Source: JABAQJ01 sp046327745
Lineage (GTDB): Bacteria; Gemmatimonadota; Gemmatimonadetes; Gemmatimonadales; Gemmatimonadaceae
Direction: 5' to 3'
NCBI GenBank assembly: GCA_046327745.1
Contig: JAXLXV010000025.1
Span: forward strand, 39,746-103,745
DNA length: 64,000 nt
Below the pieces are notes generated by a model. It was not told where the DNA came from. It saw only the letters and a list, made by a program, of their open reading frames with translations, and searched no databases. A program made the position numbers and the translations under genes. This document shows, piece after piece, positions 59,045 to 64,000 of this stretch (positions are counted from its first letter, which is position 1; every line of letters starts with the position of its first letter).

Positions 59045-60019
59045 TCACTTTCGCACGGTCACTTGGGCACCGATGTCGATCGTCATCAGGTCCTCACCAA
59101 TCGTCACTGGTCCCGCATAGTGCCGCCTGACGAGGGCCAGCGTCGCCGACGGCTGCGCGTTGTGGTGGGAGAAGACCGCGAGCTTCGGCTTGATGCGATC
59201 AAAGATCTCTCCAGCCTCTTCGCCGTCTGTGTGGTGCTCGGCGACCACACGCGCCTGCTTTCGCGTCTGGGTTGTGCCCGGAACGCGGTCGTCGGGGGGC
59301 CCCGCCAAATCGGGATCCTGCTTCCATCTGCCGACTTCGTGAACCAGGAGATCCACGCCGGTGGCAAACTTCACTAGGTTCGCCGACGGCTTGGTGTCCC
59401 CGGAGAGCACGACCGAGTGGCCATGGTAGTCGATGCGATAGCCGAACGCCGGAGCGACGGGACTATGGTCGACGAGAAATGCCGTGACCCGCACGCCATG
59501 CGACTCATACACGGTTCCCTCGTCGACGTCCGTCGCTTTGACCTGCACGCCATCGGCGGGGATCTTCTCATCCACGTCGCGGCGGACGTGAATGTCGAAG
59601 GCAAAGGCCTCCTGTAGGTGTCGCATCATCTCCGCGGTACCCGTCGGCCCCCACACAGACAGAGGTGTTCGGCGTCCCTGTGCCCAGCCAAACAACAGGA
59701 GTTCGGGCAGGGAAATCACGTGGTCCGAGTGCAGGTGCGTGAGAAATATCCGCGTGAGTTCTGCTGGGTTGATGGTCAAGCGCGCGAGACCAGTCGTTAG
59801 GCTGCGCCCAGCATCGAATAGCAGTACCTCGGAGCCGGCCACCACCAACGTGCTGATGCCAAACCTCTGGGCATTGAACGTTGGCCCGCCGGCCGTCCCA
59901 AGCAAAATGACCCGGAACGTGCTATCGGTGCTTGCGGGGGGCGCCGCCTGAGCTCGGGCCGAGGCGCCAGCGAACAGCATGGGCGAGAGCAGGCCCAGGA
60001 CGAGCGATCGTGCAGCCAT
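59045..60019 (-). CDS. Exported MBL-fold hydrolase (RNase Z/arylsulfatase-like)
   Basis: A 324-residue exported protein with a signal peptide ending SARAQA. The metallo-beta-lactamase fold has the metal motif THLHSDH at about residues 94-100, preceded by LLFDAGRSLTTGL and FRVILLGTAGGP typical of the ElaC/AtsA-like branch. Further features are FLVDHSPVAPAFGYRIDYHGHSVVLSGDT, with a metal aspartate in SGDT, and the late FSHH histidine. Given export, arylsulfatase-like or phosphodiesterase-like hydrolysis is more likely than tRNA processing. It is not related to the B3 beta-lactamase subgroup at 32.7 kb. Confidence 0.87.
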   Translation of the reverse strand: MAARSLVLGLLSPMLFAGASARAQAAPPASTDSTFRVILLGTAGGPTFNAQRFGISTLVVAGSEVLLFDAGRSLTTGLARLTINPAELTRIFLTHLHSDHVISLPELLLFGWAQGRRTPLSVWGPTGTAEMMRHLQEAFAFDIHVRRDVDEKIPADGVQVKATDVDEGTVYESHGVRVTAFLVDHSPVAPAFGYRIDYHGHSVVLSGDTKPSANLVKFATGVDLLVHEVGRWKQDPDLAGPPDDRVPGTTQTRKQARVVAEHHTDGEEAGEIFDRIKPKLAVFSHHNAQPSATLALVRRHYAGPVTIGEDLMTIDIGAQVTVRK

Positions 60020-60291
60020 CGTACGTTCTCCAGTGGGAGTGTGGTCGCGAGAGTATTCGGCTGCCGCACATGTGCTGATGGCAGCGCATCACAGGCTCGC
60101 GATGGCGGTCCGCGTCCTGCACGTCCGGTGGATGGCAGGCAATCTAGCTCGCGCTGCTGGTCTCCCGCTCCAGATTCGGTGGATGGGGTGCGGTCCGGCG
60201 AGTCGCTGCACTCGCGAATAGGCGCAACTATAGGCTAGAATGGCGCATCGACGTGGCCCGAAGTTGGTACTAACCCGCACCAGGAATCGCC

Positions 60292-62226
60292 GTGTCACTC
60301 GCCCGCCGGATCGGTCTCGCCCTATCCCTTGTCTCGATTACCGCCGTCACGCTCACGGCGCAGGTAACCAAGTTGGCCACCGAGACGCCGGAAAAGTTGA
60401 AGCCGGCGGACCCCGGATTCGACTACGTGCGCCGCGACGAGATGATTCCCATGCGCGACGGGGTCAAGTTGCACACGGTGATCCTGATTCCCAAAGGAGC
60501 GCGGCGCGCCCCGATGCTCCTGACGCGCACGCCATACAGCGCTACCGCGACCACCAGTTACTCGCCCACCACGCACATGGCCACGGCGCTGGATGGCTAT
60601 GACAATGCGCTCGACGTCATCATCGGCGGTGGGTACATCCGTGTGGTGCAGGATGTACGAGGGAAGTATGGCTCCGAGGGCGACTATGTCATGAACCGGC
60701 CACTGCGTGGCCCACTGAACGACACTCCCGTCGATCACGCGACCGACACGTACGACACGGTCGACTGGCTGGTGAAGAGCATCCCCGAGTCGAATGGCAA
60801 GGTCGGCATCCTGGGGATCTCCTACGATGGGTTCACGGCGGCGATGGGACTCGTTGATCCGCATCCGGCGCTCAAGGTCGCGGTGCCGATGAATCCCATG
60901 ATCGATGGATGGATTGGCGATGATTGGTTTCACAACGGCGCCTTCCGTCAGTACAACCTGTCATACATCTACGAGCAGGTCGGCACGCGGGATAATTCGG
61001 CGCCGTGGTGGAATACACACTACGATCAGTATGACGCGTACCTGCAGGCGGGATCGGCGGGCGACATGGCCGCCAGTCGCGGGTTGGAGCAGATCGGATT
61101 CTGGCAGAAGATTCTCGCGCACCCCAACTACGACGCCTTCTGGCAGCAGCAGGCGGTAGACAAGCTACTCGGCGCTCGTCCGCTGGCGATTCCGACGCTG
61201 ATCGTTCACTCCCTGTGGGACGCCGAGGACAGTTATGGGGCGATGGCGCTGTATCAGGCGTTGGAGCCGAAGGACACCAACAACGACCGCGTGTACCTGG
61301 TGATGGGGCCGTGGCATCACGGGGGCGAGATCGACGATGGATCCGTGCTCGGCGCCCTGCATTGGGGAAGCAACACCTCAACGACCTTCCAGAAGGAGGT
61401 GTTGCTGCCGTTCTTCGATCACTACCTGAAGGATGATGGGCCGCGCATGGATATTTCGCCCGTCACCGCGTTCGAGAGTGGCACGAACCGCTGGCACAAA
61501 TTGGACAGCTGGCCGTCCTGTGGAAGCGGGTGCACCGTCCAGCCGACACCGTTGTACCTGCAGGCCGACGGCAAACTCGGGTTCGAGCTGCCGACTGGGG
61601 CTGGGGTCTTTGACGAATACGTGTCCGATCCGGCGAAGCCTGTGCCGTTTCGCGTGCGACCGACGCGCACCAGCGGCTACGAGACCCCCGCACAGTGGGC
61701 CGACTGGCTAGCCGATGATCAAAGGGAGTTCTCGACGCGGACCGACGTCTTGAGCTATGTGACCGACCGATTGACCGCCCCCGTGCGTGTCAGCGGATCA
61801 CCGCGCGTGAACCTCGTGGCGTCGACCACCGGGACGGACGCCGACTGGGTGGTGAAGCTGATTGACGTCTATCCTGACGAGGTACCGGTGGAGCCGAGCA
61901 TGGGGGGCTTCCAGTTCCCCGTGGCCATGGAGATTTTCCGCGGCCGGTACCGGGAGAGCTTCGAGACGCCACAGCCGATCGCTCCCAATCGTCCGCTGAC
62001 GTACAAGTTCGCGCTGCCGACGGTGAGCCACGTGTTTCTGCCAGGGCACCGGATCATGGTGCAGGTGCAGTCGTCGTGGTTCCCACTGTATGACCGAAAT
62101 CCACAGACGTTCGTGCCTAACGTGATGCTGGCCAAGCCTGGGGATTACCGCAAGGCGACGCAGCGGGTGTATCGCGCGTCGGGGCAGGCGAGCTTTGTGG
62201 AGCTACCGTTGGACCGGCGTCCGTAA
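60292..62226 (+). CDS. CocE/NonD family hydrolase (S15-like)
   Basis: A 644-residue exported serine hydrolase from GTG 60292, with a signal peptide ending LTAQ. The alpha/beta core carries EMIPMRDGVKLHTVILIPKG, the nucleophile S177 in GISYDGF and GPWHHGGE with the catalytic histidine region. The C-terminal jelly-roll domain begins near residue 430 and includes FPVAMEIFRGRYRESFETP and VQSSWFPLYDRNPQTF. This is the architecture of glutaryl-7-ACA acylase, alpha-amino acid ester hydrolase and cocaine esterase. It may act on esters or amides of amino acids; the exact substrate is open. Confidence 0.92.
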   Translation: MSLARRIGLALSLVSITAVTLTAQVTKLATETPEKLKPADPGFDYVRRDEMIPMRDGVKLHTVILIPKGARRAPMLLTRTPYSATATTSYSPTTHMATALDGYDNALDVIIGGGYIRVVQDVRGKYGSEGDYVMNRPLRGPLNDTPVDHATDTYDTVDWLVKSIPESNGKVGILGISYDGFTAAMGLVDPHPALKVAVPMNPMIDGWIGDDWFHNGAFRQYNLSYIYEQVGTRDNSAPWWNTHYDQYDAYLQAGSAGDMAASRGLEQIGFWQKILAHPNYDAFWQQQAVDKLLGARPLAIPTLIVHSLWDAEDSYGAMALYQALEPKDTNNDRVYLVMGPWHHGGEIDDGSVLGALHWGSNTSTTFQKEVLLPFFDHYLKDDGPRMDISPVTAFESGTNRWHKLDSWPSCGSGCTVQPTPLYLQADGKLGFELPTGAGVFDEYVSDPAKPVPFRVRPTRTSGYETPAQWADWLADDQREFSTRTDVLSYVTDRLTAPVRVSGSPRVNLVASTTGTDADWVVKLIDVYPDEVPVEPSMGGFQFPVAMEIFRGRYRESFETPQPIAPNRPLTYKFALPTVSHVFLPGHRIMVQVQSSWFPLYDRNPQTFVPNVMLAKPGDYRKATQRVYRASGQASFVELPLDRRP

Positions 62227-62230
62227 CTCC

Positions 62231-62268
62231 AGCGCCGGTCCCTCACGCTCCTCCGACGTCCCGGCGCT
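62231..62268. terminator. Candidate terminator between convergent genes
   Basis: AGCGCCGG (62231-62238) and CCGGCGCT (62261-62268) form perfect 8-bp arms with a long 22-nt loop in the gap between the CocE-like gene and the radical SAM gene. The loop length and lack of T-run make this a weaker candidate. Confidence 0.3.
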
Positions 62269-63418
62269 AGGCGGGGTCTTCAGTCCCCGCGGCCGCCGGC
62301 TCGAACGAAACCTCGGGAACCGGCACGCGCTCGGTTTCCGGCAATGGGCTGGCCCTCTCCCACACGCGGCCCTTTCCCATCGCGCGAACCAGCTGCACCG
62401 GCTGGTAGACGATGGAGGACCACATGAACACCTCGGTCGTGCAGTAACACTCCTTGTGCCGGATCCGCTTGCGGAGTTCGCGCGCTTCGGGCGAGGCCCA
62501 GATTTCCGGGAAGGACTTCTGCCGAAGGTTGCCTAACGGTTTGTGCTGCTCGCACAGCGACACGTCTCCGTTGGCGTAGACCACCCCGGAGATCCGACCC
62601 GCCAGGCAGGGAACGACCTGACGATTCTGCTTGACCGTCTCCACCTTGGCCCATTGCAACATCGGCTCGACCATCCCGCCGTAGCGTCCTTGTTCACGTG
62701 GTGCCCAGAGGCGGCGGATGTACTCGTAGAGTTGTTCGTACTCCAAGAGCTTCGGCCCCTGCAACGAGGGGTTTTTGCGATCCCCGCGAATGATGGCCAA
62801 GTTGTGGTGATCCATTTGCGGGCAGCGATCGTACAAATACGTCGTCAGCTGCCGGATCTCGCTCATGTTCACATCGGTGGCCGTCGAGATCGAATGAATG
62901 CGCAAGCGGGGGTCCGTGCGTTGCAGCTCGACCAAGGCATCGTACGTCTGCATGGCGTGTTCAAAGGCGTGCCGAGCACCTCGGAACGTGTCATGGAATT
63001 GGGGCATGCCATCGAGTGAGAGCTCGACCACAAACAGGTCCAGGGTCGGCTCGGCCAGGACGTCCTTCACCGCAGCAATGCAGCGTTCCGTGAAGAAGCC
63101 GTTGGTCGGAACGTAGATCTGTCGCGCCTGATTCGTCGTTATGAACTTCCGACAGATCTCTGCGAATTCTTTTCGCAGGAACGGTTCTCCGCCGGAGAGG
63201 TTCAGGTTCTCAATGCGTCCGAGCGAATCGGAGAGCGCAAAGATCTCGTCGCGGGAGAGATCATCGCGCTTATTGAGGCTGGTCCAGTAGAAGCAGTGCT
63301 CGCACTTCATGTTGCAGATGCTGTTGATGAACAGCACGAGGAAGGGCGGGCTGGGATGATCCTCACGTGCCTGCATGCTAATCCGCAGGTGACGTGATGC
63401 GCGCTCAACGAGATCCAT
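62267..63418 (-). CDS. Radical SAM protein with SPASM-like domain
   Basis: A 383-residue cytoplasmic enzyme. The 4Fe-4S/SAM motif is C35-x3-C39-x2-C42 (CNMKCEHC). The SAM-binding GGEPF lies near residues 76-80 in LNLSGGEPFLRKEF. The C-terminal region holds further cysteines, with PCLAGRISGVVYANGDVSLCEQH and KECYC, as in SPASM proteins that bind extra clusters and modify peptides or act as maturases. No small precursor peptide or partner gene is evident within 300 nt. The final 40 residues are proline- and glutamate-rich and probably disordered. The role is unassigned. Confidence 0.9.
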   Translation of the reverse strand: MDLVERASRHLRISMQAREDHPSPPFLVLFINSICNMKCEHCFYWTSLNKRDDLSRDEIFALSDSLGRIENLNLSGGEPFLRKEFAEICRKFITTNQARQIYVPTNGFFTERCIAAVKDVLAEPTLDLFVVELSLDGMPQFHDTFRGARHAFEHAMQTYDALVELQRTDPRLRIHSISTATDVNMSEIRQLTTYLYDRCPQMDHHNLAIIRGDRKNPSLQGPKLLEYEQLYEYIRRLWAPREQGRYGGMVEPMLQWAKVETVKQNRQVVPCLAGRISGVVYANGDVSLCEQHKPLGNLRQKSFPEIWASPEARELRKRIRHKECYCTTEVFMWSSIVYQPVQLVRAMGKGRVWERASPLPETERVPVPEVSFEPAAAGTEDPA

Positions 63419-63725
63419 GCGTCCTCACCGGTTTGGCTCTTGGGCCTTCAGGGGGTCGGCGTTGCCAAGATCAGCTTGCCTGGGCGAATTTCGCTAGATG
63501 TGCGTCGCCGCCGCAGCGATCGTGCATCAGTCAAGCGGTGCCAGCTCCAACTCCTCGGAGTGATGCTATCGTGTGACCGGACATCGTTGTCCGCCTTTGG
63601 GAGAGGTGCCGAAACGAAGATTGGGGTGTCCTAATGGAGCTGTCGGTCGCGACGAAATCGCGACCAACGCTCCTCGGGTATTCGGTCCGAAGGGCTCCTG
63701 AGGAACCCGCCGGTGGGCCCTCATT
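63419..63725. other. Intergenic region with a small hairpin
   Basis: These 307 nt lie upstream of the radical SAM gene and downstream of the partial gene at the right edge. A perfect 8-bp inverted repeat GGTCGCGA/TCGCGACC with a 5-nt loop sits at 63645-63665 and may terminate the partial gene. Frames here are short and not coding-like. Confidence 0.4.
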
Positions 63726-64000
63726 TCATGGATCCGTAATCGTGATCCTCGACGTGAGCGGAGTGACGCTTCGACTGCGGCCCCACGCGTCGTAGCCCAC
63801 GGCCATGACCACCTGCGGCCCCGTGCCGAAGGCGATCCCCGGCGTCCAGGTGATCTGCCAGGTCCAGAATCGCGTCAGGCCGTTGTCCATGACAGATGGT
63901 TGCGTGCTCGATCCGATCGGCACCATCGACGTACCCGCTTGGACCAAGAAGTCCACACGTGCGATTCCCGGATAGAAAGAGCCGGACGGTCCACTGGCTT
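63726..64000 (-). CDS. C-terminal end of an exported protein with an Ig-like domain (partial)
   Basis: The minus frame is open from the TGA at 63726-63728 to the right edge, so about 90 C-terminal residues of a larger gene are visible. The sequence GIARVDFLVQAG, then WTWQITWTPG and VVMAVGYDAWGRSRSV, follows the strand order of an Ig-like or bacterial Big domain, where a varying term, a VEFYVDG-like strand and an AYDAAGN-like strand recur. Such ends are typical of secreted hydrolases and surface proteins. The main domain lies outside the window, so no function is offered. Confidence 0.65.
   Translation of the reverse strand, partial: ASGPSGSFYPGIARVDFLVQAGTSMVPIGSSTQPSVMDNGLTRFWTWQITWTPGIAFGTGPQVVMAVGYDAWGRSRSVTPLTSRITITDP

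Larger units (their letters stand above)
44..62538. repeat. Dispersed octamer GCCTAACG / CGTTAGGC
   Basis: By eye I count 23 exact copies, starting at 44, 1126, 10022, 11320, 15723, 16236, 17089, 19047, 19727, 26683, 27715, 29506, 34998, 41357, 41554, 44050, 49246, 49562, 50778, 56078, 59795, 62115 and 62531. Eight further copies match the core GTTAGGC/GCCTAAC, at about 2523, 6554, 13975, 21531, 28591, 48549, 50003 and 50343. They occur in both orientations, inside genes, across stop codons and between genes. Copies read in frame as Leu-Gly use the otherwise uncommon leucine codon TTA. A rough composition estimate at 65 percent GC predicts two or three copies. Function is unknown; a site read by a DNA-binding protein is the obvious idea. 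Confidence 0.7.

Noticed and set aside
59045..60019. Second metallo-beta-lactamase or tRNase Z
   Set aside because: The fold is MBL, but the motifs fit the exported arylsulfatase/ElaC-like branch. The B3 features are missing, and export argues against tRNA processing.
1..64000. tRNA, rRNA or prophage genes
   Set aside because: I found no cloverleaf, no rRNA-like stretch, and no integrase, transposase or structural phage gene on either strand.

Overview
The window is GC-rich and densely coded on both strands. Its gene content suggests a free-living, aerobic, heterotrophic Gram-negative bacterium. It carries two TonB-dependent receptors with N-terminal carboxypeptidase-regulatory-like domains, many secreted amidohydrolases, peptidases and beta-propellers, an ECF sigma/anti-sigma/DUF4097 operon, a PASTA-less Ser/Thr kinase, PQQ-type enzymes and a chromosomal B3 metallo-beta-lactamase. 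Gemmatimonadota is the best guess and Acidobacteriota a weaker alternative; this is inference from gene content, since no rRNA, tRNA or universal marker gene is present. I saw no phage, transposase, CRISPR array or conjugation gene.

Layout. 0-4.3 kb: membrane Ser/Thr kinase, then hppD-hmgA for tyrosine degradation. 4.3-12.4 kb: secreted degradation block (clan D glycosidase, prolyl oligopeptidase lipoprotein, Asp-box propeller, amidohydrolase). 12.5-18.4 kb: enoyl-CoA hydratase-like protein, a sigma/anti-sigma operon with two exported proteins, and a long-chain-type acyl-CoA dehydrogenase. 18.7-21.4 kb: paaABCD for phenylacetyl-CoA epoxidation, without paaE. 21.4-28.5 kb: small cytoplasmic proteins, a PAS histidine kinase, a lipoprotein, a PQQ-like propeller, a possible cytochrome c relic, and cupin, DHFR-like and TerB proteins. 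28.6-36.6 kb: D-aminoacylase-like lipoprotein, ankyrin protein, B3 metallo-beta-lactamase, TolB-like lipoprotein and HAF-repeat lipoprotein. 36.7-40.9 kb: amidohydrolase-gluconokinase-gluconate permease operon and a cyclase-family lipoprotein. 41-46.3 kb: PQQ dehydrogenase fused to a sulfocyanin-like copper domain, and a metal-type locus with a small CxxC protein and a frameshifted ZnuD-like receptor. 46.4-52.8 kb: sulfite-oxidase-fold enzyme with its cytochrome b, DoxX-like proteins, an alpha/beta hydrolase and a mycothiol-type isomerase homologue. 53-63.4 kb: large TonB receptor, erythromycin-esterase-like protein, 15-bp tandem repeat, MBL hydrolase, CocE/NonD hydrolase and a radical SAM protein. 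A protein with an Ig-like end runs off the right edge.

How it works together. The window reads as a scavenging core: secreted peptidases, glycosidases and amidohydrolases release substrates, TonB receptors import ligands, and aromatic and acyl-CoA routes feed central metabolism. The most unusual feature is not a gene: the octamer GCCTAACG/CGTTAGGC occurs at least 23 times, inside genes, across stop codons and between genes. No clearly new multi-gene defence or mobile system was recognised.
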